NCBI GenBank assembly: GCA_019423565.1 | Contig: JAHZBE010000009.1 | Location: 1 to 56,972, forward strand | Length of the DNA stretch: 56,972 bases | Direction of reading: 5' to 3' | Source: a bacterium | GTDB lineage: Bacteria; Bacillota_I; Bacilli_A; RF39; UBA660 | Shown: in pieces, positions 42,206 through 50,523 of the stretch | Layout of the letters: every line of letters begins with the position of its first letter | Numbering within the stretch: the stretch's first letter is position 1 | Translations under genes and position numbers: made by a program | The notes under the pieces: generated by a model | What the model saw: the letters and a program-made list of their open reading frames with translations, nothing else | Database searches by the model: none | Told to the model about the DNA's origin: nothing

Positions 42206-42307
42206 CTACCAATTCCCAAATGGCGAATTGGTGCTAGTATCACACTAGCCAACCCCTTTTTATTCTTTTTTATAGAGCTGCCCTTCAGGGGGGACGGCTC
42301 TTTTTTT
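42206..42307 (+). ncRNA. Candidate small RNA between recG and the pyruvate oxidoreductase gene
   Basis: About 100 nt. Hairpin 1: ACCAATTC (42208-42215) with GAATTGGT (42225-42232). Hairpin 2: GCTAGT (42233-42238) with ACTAGC (42244-42249). Then CAACCCC and a U-rich linker, and a terminator with AGAGC / GCTCT arms, a CCC-TTCA-GGG tip and seven T. No plus-strand gene follows, so it is a stand-alone transcript. It lacks the SRP RNA core and does not fit 6S in size. Family not recognised. Confidence 0.6.
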
Positions 42308-42320
42308 GACTTAAAATATT

Positions 42321-42358
42321 AAAAAAGTGTAGTTATTATTTTTTAACTACACTTTTTA
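42321..42358 (-). terminator. Terminator of the pyruvate oxidoreductase gene
   Basis: Stem AAAAAGTGTAGTTA / TTAACTACACTTTTT with runs of T or A on both sides, so it can act in both directions. Confidence 0.88.
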
Positions 42359-42379
42359 TTTTTCTCATTTTTACCTCTT

Positions 42380-45300
42380 TTAATTACTTAAATTCTTATA
42401 ATATTCAAATCTTTTAATTGCTTCTTTTTTATTTTCTGTTAATAATTCTTTAGCTAGTTTTGGACTAACAGTTTTAATCATTGTATATCTATTTTCTCCA
42501 TCTAAGAAGTTATCATATAAATCAAAGTCTGGTGATTTAAAATCTAATGTAAATTCCTCTTTTTCACCATCATATCTAAATATTGGGAAATAACCTGATT
42601 TTACTGCTAATCTTTCTTCTTCAATAGAATTACCCATTCCTTTTTTAATACCATGATTAATACAAGGTGAATATGCAATTACTAGTGATGGTCCTTTATG
42701 ACTTCCAGCATCTCTTAATGCTTTTATTGCTTGATTCATATTTGCTCCTAAACTTATTTGAGCAACATATACATTAGGATATCCCATCATCATTCTTGCT
42801 AAATCTTTTTTAGATGTTTTTTTACCATCATTAGCAAATTTGGCGACTGCACCTTTTTCAGTTGATTTACTTGCTTGACCACCAGTATTTGAATATACTT
42901 CTGTATCAAGTACTAATATATTTACATCCTCTCCTGATGCCATAATATGATCTATTCCACCAAATCCTATATCATAACTCCAACCATCTCCACCTACTAT
43001 CCAAACATCTTTTGACATAATATATCCTTTTAATGGTTCAAGTTCTTTTACTTCATCATAGTTAATATTTTCCATTATTTCTTTAGTAATATTATAATTG
43101 TCTTTATTTACTAACCATTTATTAAACATTTCTATATTTTTTATTCCAAGTCTACCTTTTAATTTTTCTTTCATTATATTAGTAATCTTTTCTTTAGCAA
43201 GATCCATAGTTATTCTCATACCTAATCCATATTCTGCATTATCTTCAAATAATGAATTTGACCAAGACACATTATATGGATTTGTTGGAAGACTTCCACC
43301 ATATATTGATGAACATCCAGTTGCATTTGCGATTATAAGTCCATCTTTATATATTTGTGTTAATAATTTTAAGTAAGGTGTTTCACCGCATCCTGCACAT
43401 GCACCTGAATATTTAAATAATGGTTCATTAAATGCTACTCCTTTTATAGTAGATTCTAAATATAATTTTTTATTAGTTATATTTTTTATTTCATTATTTA
43501 TTCTTTCTACTTCTTTATGGTCTGTCATAATTAATGCTTTTGCACCAAGTTTACCAGGACATGTATTTGCACATAAACCACATCCAGTACAATTTTCATA
43601 ACTAATTTCAAGTGCATATTTATATTCATCATTACCCATACATGGTATAACTACTACATTTTTATTTTTCTTTATTTCTTCTTCTGTCATTAATTTTGGT
43701 CTTATTACTCCATGTGGACAAACTATAGAGCATTGATTACACTCTATACAATTTTCTTTTACCCATCTTGGTAAAACTTGCGCTATATTTCTTTTTTCTA
43801 AATTTGATGTATTAACAGGAAATACTCCACTTTCATGTTTTTCAAAGTCTTTTACTGTTAAATCATTACCTTTTAAATGAATAATATTATCTATAATTCC
43901 AGTATATTTTTCTTCTGAATAACTTAGATTTTTCCAAAGTTCATCTACTTCTACTTTAACAATTTTATTTTCTATATCTTTTATAGCATTAATATTATTA
44001 TTTACTATTTCATCACCTTTTTTAGCAAAATGAAGCTTAATACTTTCTTTTTGATCATTTGTAAATTCAGTATGTGGAAGCACTTTAGTTATATATACAA
44101 TAGCATTTTCCATTATCATACTTATTTTATTTTGAATATTATTTTCTTTAGCAATCTTATATGCATCAATTATATAAAATTTAACATTCTTTTTTGCAAG
44201 TTCATATTTTATTTTATTTGATAAAGTATTCTTTATTTCTTGTTCAGTTTTATCTGTTACTAATATAAATATACCATTTTTTCTTATTTTAGATAACATA
44301 TCATACTTTTCTAAGTATACATCTTTAGTACATACTACAATATGTGGATTTGTTATATAATATGGCATATTTATTTTTTCTTTTCCTATTCTTAAGTGTG
44401 ATACAGTAATTCCACCACTCTTTTTAGAATCATATTCAAAATATCCTTGTACAAAAGCTTCAGTTTCTGTTCCAACTGTTTTAATAATATCTTTAGATGC
44501 TGAAATCATGCCATCTGAACCATATCCATATATAAGCATTTCAATATTTTTCTTATCACTTTTTATTTTACATGGTTTTAAACTTTTACCTGTAACATCA
44601 TCTACTATTCCTATTGTAAATGAATTAATAGGTTCATTACTATCTAAATTTTTAAATACTGCATATAGATCTTCTAAATTAGTATCTTTACTAGATATTC
44701 CATATCTTCCACCTATTATAAATGGTTTATTTTTTACATCATTAAATATATTTACTACATCTTCATATAGTGGTTCACCAACTGCCCCTGCTTCTTTTGC
44801 TCTATCTAATACCGCTATTTTACGTACCTTTTTAGGTAATACTTCTAAGAAATATTTTTTAGAGAATGGTCTAAATAAATGAACTATTAATACACCTACT
44901 TTTTCTCCCTTAGCATTAAGTACATCTACAAGTTCTTTTAATGCATCACACACAGAACCCATCGCAACTATTACTTTTTCTGCATTTTCATCACCATAAT
45001 AATTAAATGGTTTATAATCTGTTTTAAATTTTTTATTTATTTTTTCCATGCATTCATTTACTACATCAGGCATCTTATCATAATATTTATTTCTTGCTTC
45101 TAAATTTTGAAAATATACATCATCATTTTGTGTTGTACCTTTTATTTGTTTTTTTGATATCATACTTTCTTTTCTAAAGTTATCTATAGTTTTAAATGGT
45201 ACAAGACCTTTTATCTCAGACATATCTGGAACATATACTTTATTTAGTTCATGACTTGTTCTAAAACCATCAAAGAAATTAACAAAAGGTAGTTTTCCTT

Positions 45301-45781
45301 TTAGTGTACTTAAGTAAGATGTAAGTGTCATATATATTGTATCTTCTACGGAAGAAGACGCTAAAAAACAAAATCCTGTACTTCTTGATGCGTATATATC
45401 AGAATGATCTCCAAATATACTTAAAGCATGTGTTGCGACAGTTCTTGATGCTACATTTATTACACAAGGAAGCATTTCGCCTGCTATTTTATACATTGAA
45501 GGTATCATTAAAAGAAGTCCTTGACTTGCAGTATATGTACTAGCAAGTGAACCTGTTTGAAGAGAACCATGTACAAGCGCTATTGCCCCTGCTTCGCTTT
45601 GCATTTCTATTAATTTAACTCTATTATTAAATAGATTAAGTCTTCCTTCAGTACTCCATTTATCTATATATTCACTCATTGGTGATGCAGGTGTTATTGG
45701 ATATATACCCGCTATTTCAGTAAACATATAAGATATATGTGCGCATGCTTCATTACCATCTATTACTTTATATTTTCCCAT
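42380..45781 (-). CDS. nifJ: Pyruvate:ferredoxin (flavodoxin) oxidoreductase
   Basis: 1133 residues, the single-chain PFOR size. The N-terminal pyruvate/TPP half has EIAGIYPITPASPM and the CoA domain follows. Two 4Fe-4S motifs lie near residue 690-760: CIECNQCSIVCPHG and CTGCGLCANTCPG. The C-terminal TPP domain has SGACAGCGETPY and WIVGGDGWSYDIGFGG. It converts pyruvate and CoA to acetyl-CoA, CO2 and reduced ferredoxin, so the host is an anaerobe. Single-gene unit with TATAAT about 30 bp upstream and its own terminator. Confidence 0.95.
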   Translation of the reverse strand: MGKYKVIDGNEACAHISYMFTEIAGIYPITPASPMSEYIDKWSTEGRLNLFNNRVKLIEMQSEAGAIALVHGSLQTGSLASTYTASQGLLLMIPSMYKIAGEMLPCVINVASRTVATHALSIFGDHSDIYASRSTGFCFLASSSVEDTIYMTLTSYLSTLKGKLPFVNFFDGFRTSHELNKVYVPDMSEIKGLVPFKTIDNFRKESMISKKQIKGTTQNDDVYFQNLEARNKYYDKMPDVVNECMEKINKKFKTDYKPFNYYGDENAEKVIVAMGSVCDALKELVDVLNAKGEKVGVLIVHLFRPFSKKYFLEVLPKKVRKIAVLDRAKEAGAVGEPLYEDVVNIFNDVKNKPFIIGGRYGISSKDTNLEDLYAVFKNLDSNEPINSFTIGIVDDVTGKSLKPCKIKSDKKNIEMLIYGYGSDGMISASKDIIKTVGTETEAFVQGYFEYDSKKSGGITVSHLRIGKEKINMPYYITNPHIVVCTKDVYLEKYDMLSKIRKNGIFILVTDKTEQEIKNTLSNKIKYELAKKNVKFYIIDAYKIAKENNIQNKISMIMENAIVYITKVLPHTEFTNDQKESIKLHFAKKGDEIVNNNINAIKDIENKIVKVEVDELWKNLSYSEEKYTGIIDNIIHLKGNDLTVKDFEKHESGVFPVNTSNLEKRNIAQVLPRWVKENCIECNQCSIVCPHGVIRPKLMTEEEIKKNKNVVVIPCMGNDEYKYALEISYENCTGCGLCANTCPGKLGAKALIMTDHKEVERINNEIKNITNKKLYLESTIKGVAFNEPLFKYSGACAGCGETPYLKLLTQIYKDGLIIANATGCSSIYGGSLPTNPYNVSWSNSLFEDNAEYGLGMRITMDLAKEKITNIMKEKLKGRLGIKNIEMFNKWLVNKDNYNITKEIMENINYDEVKELEPLKGYIMSKDVWIVGGDGWSYDIGFGGIDHIMASGEDVNILVLDTEVYSNTGGQASKSTEKGAVAKFANDGKKTSKKDLARMMMGYPNVYVAQISLGANMNQAIKALRDAGSHKGPSLVIAYSPCINHGIKKGMGNSIEEERLAVKSGYFPIFRYDGEKEEFTLDFKSPDFDLYDNFLDGENRYTMIKTVSPKLAKELLTENKKEAIKRFEYYKNLSN

Positions 45782-45832
45782 ATTATCACTATCCTTCTAA
45801 ATTATTATAACATTAAAATATATTATTTAAAA

Positions 45833-45878
45833 TAAAAAAAAGACTAATATCTTTAAAAAGAACTGATATTAATCTTTA
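45833..45878 (-). terminator. Terminator of rpsP-khpA
   Basis: An imperfect long stem, AGATTAATATC with GATATTAGTCT, overlapping the khpA end and followed on the minus strand by TTTTTT. Confidence 0.75.
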
Positions 45879-46095
45879 CTCTTTTATTATCTTTTAAATA
45901 AGAACTTGCTTGAACTACAGTTCTAATAGAGTTAGCAATCTTTCCTTCTCTTCCTATTACAGAACCCATATCTTCCTCTTTGACAACTACTTCTATAATT
46001 ATTTCATCATCACTAGGAAATTCTTTTACTGAAATAGAATCTGGATCACTAACAAGACTTTTAACAATCATTTCTGTTAATTCTACTAAAGTCAT
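45853..46095 (-). CDS. khpA: KH-domain RNA-binding protein KhpA
   Basis: 80 residues, one KH domain with the G-x-x-G loop in VIGREGKIANSIR. With KhpB it binds small RNAs and mRNAs and affects cell division in Firmicutes. It starts 2 bp after rpsP, the conserved rpsP-khpA (ylqC) arrangement. The usual rimM, trmD and rplS do not follow; a terminator and nifJ do. Confidence 0.93.
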   Translation of the reverse strand: MTLVELTEMIVKSLVSDPDSISVKEFPSDDEIIIEVVVKEEDMGSVIGREGKIANSIRTVVQASSYLKDNKRVKINISSF

Positions 46096-46097
46096 TA

Positions 46098-46364
46098 TTA
46101 TTTACCGCTCTTTTCTTCATGGAATTTAGTCATAATTCCTGCTTTAGATAATACATTTTTAGCTGTATCAGTTGCGATAGCACCATTTCTTAACCATTTT
46201 AAAGCATCTTCTTCTTTAATTTTGATTTCACCATCAATTGGATTATAGTAACCAATTTCATCGATTGTTTTACCATCTCTTGGGCTTCTTGAATCAGCGA
46301 TTACAACTCTGTAGAATGGTCTTTTTTTAGCTCCCATTCTTTTTAATCTAATCTTAACTGCCAT
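46098..46364 (-). CDS. rpsP: 30S ribosomal protein S16
   Basis: 88 residues beginning MAVKIRLKRMGAKKRPFYR, with the SRSPRDGKTIDEIGYYNP signature. I take the ATG at 46364, because AAGGAGGAG precedes it; the in-frame upstream ATG has no ribosome site. Early-assembly protein of the small subunit. First gene of the rpsP-khpA operon with a perfect consensus promoter. Confidence 0.96.
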   Translation of the reverse strand: MAVKIRLKRMGAKKRPFYRVVIADSRSPRDGKTIDEIGYYNPIDGEIKIKEEDALKWLRNGAIATDTAKNVLSKAGIMTKFHEEKSGK

Positions 46365-46398
46365 GTTAAACTCCTCCTTTTCCACTCACTGTAAATCA

Positions 46399-46446
46399 AT
46401 TATACTAAAAAAAAGAAGTAGTGTCAACTATTTTTGTTGACAACTA
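46399..46446 (-). promoter_or_regulatory. rpsP consensus promoter overlapping the cotE terminator
   Basis: Minus-strand TTGACA (46422-46427), 17-bp spacer, TATAAT (46399-46404): exact consensus. The -35 box is part of a hairpin, GTAGTTGTCAAC / GTTGACACTAC, followed by TTCTTTTTTTT, which terminates the upstream cotE gene. Confidence 0.85.
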
Positions 46447-46974
46447 CTCTAAAAAATCCTCATTTACTTCATTATCTATTTCTTCTAGTGTTTCATCAGT
46501 TACATTGTCATCAAATACTTCCCATTTATCTTCATCATCTTCAACCATTATTTTAACTTTTGTATCACCAACAACTTCTATACCAAGTTCTTTTTCTATA
46601 TCAAAATCTATAGTATTACCATTTATTTGTACATTACCACAACTTGGTTGTTTAAGTACTCTAACAATAATTTCTGAATCATTAAAGTCTACATCAAGTT
46701 TTGTCTTAACATTAATAAGCTCATTATATTTAATTGTTTCATTAATAACATTTGTTTTTGTATCGTTATCATATGAATACCATATATTTATATCAAATGA
46801 ACCATCAACTACTACATCATCACCTTGTACATATCCTTTAAATTTATGATTAATTATCCAGCACCCTAATATTGTACTTGGAACAACTTCACTTTTAACA
46901 CTATACTTATTTTTGAAATATTTTTTACCTTTACCTATTACTGCCTTAGTTACAATTTCTTTATAATTAGACAT
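46444..46974 (-). CDS. cotE: Outer spore coat morphogenetic protein CotE
   Basis: About 176 residues starting MSNYKEIVTKAVIGKGKK, close to Bacillus CotE. Shared blocks include PSTILGCWIINHKF, FDINIWYSYDNDTKTNV, VRVLKQPSC and EVVGDTKVKIMV, and the acidic tail is also typical. CotE positions outer-coat proteins around the forespore. GAGGAGTGAT supports the ATG at 46974. It stands alone between rpsP and frr, away from other sporulation genes. Its presence argues that the organism, or a recent ancestor, forms endospores. Confidence 0.88.
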   Translation of the reverse strand: MSNYKEIVTKAVIGKGKKYFKNKYSVKSEVVPSTILGCWIINHKFKGYVQGDDVVVDGSFDINIWYSYDNDTKTNVINETIKYNELINVKTKLDVDFNDSEIIVRVLKQPSCGNVQINGNTIDFDIEKELGIEVVGDTKVKIMVEDDEDKWEVFDDNVTDETLEEIDNEVNEDFLE

Positions 46975-47011
46975 TCTTATCACTCCTCTACTTTAATTTA
47001 TGATAGAAAAT

Positions 47012-47043
47012 AAAAAAAGTGCCTATAAAATGCACTTTTTTTC
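47012..47043 (-). terminator. Terminator after the 47.0-kb membrane protein
   Basis: Stem AAAAAGTGC / GCACTTTTT followed on the minus strand by TTTT, starting at the stop codon. Confidence 0.82.
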
Positions 47044-47738
47044 TAAAAAGGTAAATTAATTTCATTATTATTGTTAAAATCAAAATTGTTTATTTGTACA
47101 CTATATTTTATTTTATTATTACTATCTGAATTTAAATTATCAATTACATAATCTATTTCATAAATAAAATTTGCAGATTTATCAACTAATATTTGAACAT
47201 CTACTGTTCCATTTAAGTTTTTTTCATTCATAATATCTTTATCATATATTAAATTATATGCATCACTTTTTTTCATAGATACAGTATACTTTTTATAACT
47301 AACCTTATTAATTACCTCATTATCTACTTTCTTTATTTTAATTATATTTTTCTTTAATTTCTTATAATCAACATTAAAGTCTTCTTTAACGTCACAAGAT
47401 ACTTTATTTGAACTACTATTTTTTGTATAACATTTTGTTTTACCATTTTCTTTTACTAAATATTTATTAATACTACTAGTAAGTTCTTCATCGTCATACT
47501 TACTAATTATAATATTCTTAATATCTTTAGTTCTGGCGATAGTATATTCAATTTTTGATTGTTTATCTAAACTTTCTATATTAAGTGTTATTCCAGTTGT
47601 ATAATTTATTTTATTTAAATACTTTTCTGTTTTATTTAGATAATTATTTAAAGATACCTTTTTACCGACAAAGAATATTCCTAAAAATATAAATAATATT
47701 ACTACTAAGACTACTACAATTTTAACTTTTTCTTTCAT
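47043..47738 (-). CDS. Membrane-anchored hypothetical protein
   Basis: 231 residues. One helix at 6-24, then an all-beta-looking outside domain with long alternating strands (YTTGITLNIESLDKQSKI, KYTVSMKKSDAYNLI, ANFIYEIDYVID). The size and pattern recall LolA/LppX-like lipid-binding folds, but I cannot confirm that. Starts 19 bp after frr, probably the same transcript. Confidence 0.7.
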   Translation of the reverse strand: MKEKVKIVVVLVVILFIFLGIFFVGKKVSLNNYLNKTEKYLNKINYTTGITLNIESLDKQSKIEYTIARTKDIKNIIISKYDDEELTSSINKYLVKENGKTKCYTKNSSSNKVSCDVKEDFNVDYKKLKKNIIKIKKVDNEVINKVSYKKYTVSMKKSDAYNLIYDKDIMNEKNLNGTVDVQILVDKSANFIYEIDYVIDNLNSDSNNKIKYSVQINNFDFNNNNEINLPF

Positions 47739-47757
47739 AAATTCTCCTAAAGAAGAA

Positions 47758-48309
47758 TTATATTGTCATTAATTCTTCTTCTTTTTCTTTTAATTTTTCA
47801 TCTACTTTTTTATTAAAATCATTAATTAAATCTTGTACTTCATTCATTAAAGACTTTTCCATATCTTCATTTATTTCTTCATCTTTTTTGATTGCATTAT
47901 TAGCATCTTGTCTAATATTTCTAAGTGCTATTTTAGCTTCTTCAGCAAGAGCCTTTGCTTGTTTAACAAATTCTCTTCTTCTATCTTCAGTAAGTTCTGG
48001 AATAGCAATAAATATAAGTTCTCCAGTGTTATTAGGAGTTAATCCTAAATCAGCTTCAAATATAGCCTTTTCAATATTAGCAAGACAAGATTTATCAAAT
48101 GGTTTAATTTGAAGTCTTCTTGCTTCTGGTACAGATACGGTTGCTAATTGATTAAGTGGTGTTGGTGTACCATAATATTCTACCTTTACACCATCTAATA
48201 TTGCAGGATTTGCTCTACCTGCTCTTATTGTTTTAAATCTTTCTAAAAGATTTTCAATAGTTTTATCCATTTTTTCATTTGCTTCTAAAATAATTTCATC
48301 CATTTTCAT
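47758..48309 (-). CDS. frr: Ribosome recycling factor
   Basis: 183 residues, standard length. FKTIRAGRANPAILDGVKVEYYG is the conserved N-terminal helix-to-domain II segment, and LTEDRRREFVKQAKALAEEAKIALRNIRQDA is split across the C-terminal helix region. With EF-G it splits post-termination ribosomes. In many Firmicutes pyrH sits between tsf and frr; here it is absent and a terminator separates tsf from frr. Confidence 0.96.
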   Translation of the reverse strand: MKMDEIILEANEKMDKTIENLLERFKTIRAGRANPAILDGVKVEYYGTPTPLNQLATVSVPEARRLQIKPFDKSCLANIEKAIFEADLGLTPNNTGELIFIAIPELTEDRRREFVKQAKALAEEAKIALRNIRQDANNAIKKDEEINEDMEKSLMNEVQDLINDFNKKVDEKLKEKEEELMTI

Positions 48310-48370
48310 TTTTTCCTTTCAATATAGTTATATTTTACTATATATTATTTTTTTCTTCAAGTACTACATT

Positions 48371-48403
48371 AAAAAGAAAAAGAGAAATAATTTCTTATTT
48401 CTC
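48371..48403 (-). terminator. Terminator of rpsB-tsf
   Basis: Stem GAGAAATAA / TTATTTCTC followed on the minus strand by TTTTTCTTTTT. Confidence 0.87.
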
Positions 48404-48411
48404 CTATATTA

Positions 48412-49281
48412 TTATCCTTTTATTTGGTTCATTACTTCTTCAGCAAAGTTTTCTTCTTTCTTTTCGATTCCTTCACCAACTTCAAAACGTACCATATTAA
48501 CTATAGAACCGTTTTTAGATTTAACAAAGGCACCAACAGTCATATCAGAATCTTTAACGAAGTCTTGTTCTTCTAAACAAATTTCTTTATAGAATTTATT
48601 TATACGACCATTAACCATTTTTTCAGCTATTTCAGCAGGTTTTCCTTCATTCATAGCTTGTTCTTTTAATACTGATGTTTCTCTTTCAACTTCTTCAGCT
48701 GGAACATCTTCTCTTTTTACATATGATGGTCTCATAGCTGCAGCATGCATTGATACATCTTTAGCAGTTTCTTCATCTGCACCTTCTAATAAAGTTAATA
48801 CAGCGATTCTACCACCCATGTGGATATAACTTCCAAAGTTTTGTGAATCAGTTTTTGAAAGTCTTGCAAATCTTCTAAAACTAATTTTTTCTCCTATAGT
48901 TGCTGTAAAATTAACTATAGTATCGTTTAAAGTACCTTCTTCAGTACTTAAACTCATTGCTTCTTCCATTGTTTTAACATCATTTTTAACAATTAATTCA
49001 GCAATTTTGTTTACTAAATTTACAAATTTTTCATTCTTAGCAACGAAGTCTGTTTCACAGTTAACTTCAACTATTGATGCATTATTTCCATCAATAACAA
49101 CTGTACTTAATCCTTCTGCTGCTACTCTATCTGCTTTTTTAGCAGCTTTACTAATACCTTTTTTTCTTAGATAATCGATTGCTTCATCGATATCATTATT
49201 ACTAGCTTCAAGTGCTTTTTTACAATCCATTAATCCAGCACCTGATAAATCTCTTAATTCTTTAATTAAACTTGTATTCAT
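48412..49281 (-). CDS. tsf: Elongation factor Ts
   Basis: 289 residues. LRDLSGAGLMDCKKALEAS opens the protein, the TDFVAKN block follows near residue 78, and HAAAMRPSYV near 180. It exchanges GDP for GTP on EF-Tu. 23 bp downstream of rpsB and ended by a terminator. Confidence 0.97.
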   Translation of the reverse strand: MNTSLIKELRDLSGAGLMDCKKALEASNNDIDEAIDYLRKKGISKAAKKADRVAAEGLSTVVIDGNNASIVEVNCETDFVAKNEKFVNLVNKIAELIVKNDVKTMEEAMSLSTEEGTLNDTIVNFTATIGEKISFRRFARLSKTDSQNFGSYIHMGGRIAVLTLLEGADEETAKDVSMHAAAMRPSYVKREDVPAEEVERETSVLKEQAMNEGKPAEIAEKMVNGRINKFYKEICLEEQDFVKDSDMTVGAFVKSKNGSIVNMVRFEVGEGIEKKEENFAEEVMNQIKG

Positions 49282-49304
49282 TTATATATCCTCCTTTTAG
49301 ATTA

Positions 49305-50255
49305 CTATTTATTTAAAATTTCTAAAAGTTCACTTTTCTTAAGTTTACTGTATCCTTCGATACCTTCAGCTTTAGCCATTTCTTTTAGTTCAGCAACTGT
49401 TTTTTTAGATAAATCTTCTTTATCTTCGGCTTTGATTTCTTCAACAGTTTCTTTAACTTCTTCTTTTTTAGCTTCTGCTTTTACTTCTTTAGTTTCGCTT
49501 TTTTTAGATTCTTTTTTTGATTCTTTATTAGCATTTTTGTTTTTATCGTCATCAGTTAAAAAGTCTACCATTTCTCTATCTGTACCTTCATTAATTGCAT
49601 TAGCAAGTACTCCTAAAATGATTTTAACAGCTCTTACAGCATCATCATTTGCAGGTATTACATAATCAACTAAATCTGGATCACAGTTAGTATCAACAAT
49701 ACCAAATACAGGTATTCCAAGTTTTCTTGCTTCTTTGATTGCTATATATTCTTTCTTTGGATCAGTAATGATCATAGCATCAGGTAATTTTTTCATATTT
49801 CTAATTCCACAGAAATAAGAATTTAACTTGTCATATTCTTTCTTAATTTTAATAACTTCTTTTTTAGGTAGAACATCTAAAGTTCCATTTGCTTCCATTT
49901 TTTCAACTTGATCTAGATATCCTATTCTTCTTTTGATAGTTCTGAAGTTTGTTAAAGTTCCTCCAAGCCATCTTTCTGTTACATAGTAACTATCTGATCT
50001 AATTGCTTCTTCCATAGATGCTTCTTGAGCTTGTTTCTTTGTACCAACAAAGATAACCTTTCCACCATTTTGTGCGATTTCTCTTAAAGCAACATATGCT
50101 TCTTCGATTTTTTTAACTGTTTTTTGTAAATCGATAATATATATACCTTCTCTTGCAGTGAAGATATATTCTTTCATTTTTGGATTCCATCTTTTTGTTT
50201 GATGACCAAAATGAACACCAGCTTCTAATAAATATCCCATTGAAACTACTGCCAT
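49305..50255 (-). CDS. rpsB: 30S ribosomal protein S2 with a C-terminal Rho_N-like extension
   Basis: 316 residues. Residues 1-230 are ordinary S2 (YLLEAGVHFGHQTKRWNPKM, VIFVGTKKQAQEA, GVLANAINEG). An extra tail follows: a Lys/Glu-rich low-complexity linker (about 235-285) and a closing module, KTVAELKEMAKAEGIEGYSK then LKKSELLEIL, with the Rho N-terminal/SAP helix-extension-helix pattern. Such a tail is absent from the standard protein. It may bind nucleic acid near the mRNA exit region. Strong promoter and structured leader. Confidence 0.95.
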   Translation of the reverse strand: MAVVSMGYLLEAGVHFGHQTKRWNPKMKEYIFTAREGIYIIDLQKTVKKIEEAYVALREIAQNGGKVIFVGTKKQAQEASMEEAIRSDSYYVTERWLGGTLTNFRTIKRRIGYLDQVEKMEANGTLDVLPKKEVIKIKKEYDKLNSYFCGIRNMKKLPDAMIITDPKKEYIAIKEARKLGIPVFGIVDTNCDPDLVDYVIPANDDAVRAVKIILGVLANAINEGTDREMVDFLTDDDKNKNANKESKKESKKSETKEVKAEAKKEEVKETVEEIKAEDKEDLSKKTVAELKEMAKAEGIEGYSKLKKSELLEILNK

Positions 50256-50283
50256 AAATTCATTCCTCCTTTTGTTTTTCTTC

Positions 50284-50342
50284 CAGATATATCTTTTTTA
50301 CTCTCCACCCATATGAGCACATGGTTTGTAAATCAATATCTG
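50284..50342 (-). promoter_or_regulatory. Structured leader of rpsB mRNA
   Basis: On the minus strand CAGATAT (50336-50342) pairs with ATATCTG (50284-50290), enclosing a hairpin CCATGTG / CATATGG (50309-50324). The closing stem ends about 20 nt before the ribosome site. This is the layout of an autoregulatory r-protein leader; S2 binding is an inference. Confidence 0.5.
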
Positions 50343-50363
50343 TGTTTTTTCAAAGCCAAAATT

Positions 50364-50392
50364 ATTATAACATACCATAAATAAAGTGTAAA
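50364..50392 (-). promoter_or_regulatory. rpsB-tsf promoter
   Basis: Minus-strand TTTACA (50387-50392), 17-bp spacer, TATAAT (50364-50369). Confidence 0.85.
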
Positions 50393-50418
50393 TATTATTT
50401 TTCTTTATTTTCTTATTT

Positions 50419-50445
50419 TTAAAAGAAAAAAGTGAGTAATCACTT
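50419..50445 (-). terminator. Terminator downstream of priA
   Basis: Stem AAGTGA / TCACTT with loop TTAC, followed on the minus strand by TTTTTTC and TTTT. Between it and priA lies another TGATATAAT box, an AGGAG site and a 3-codon frame (ATG GTA GAC TAA, about 50458-50469). Confidence 0.82.
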
Positions 50446-50523
50446 TACTAATTTATTAGTCTACCATATTATTCACTCTCCTATAATTATTATATCATAC
50501 TAATTAGAAAAATTTGACATAAA

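Noticed and set aside
42206..42307. SRP (4.5S/scRNA) or 6S RNA
   Set aside because: The conserved SRP loop core (GGAAG with GCAG) is absent on both strands, and the RNA is far shorter than 6S with no central open bubble.
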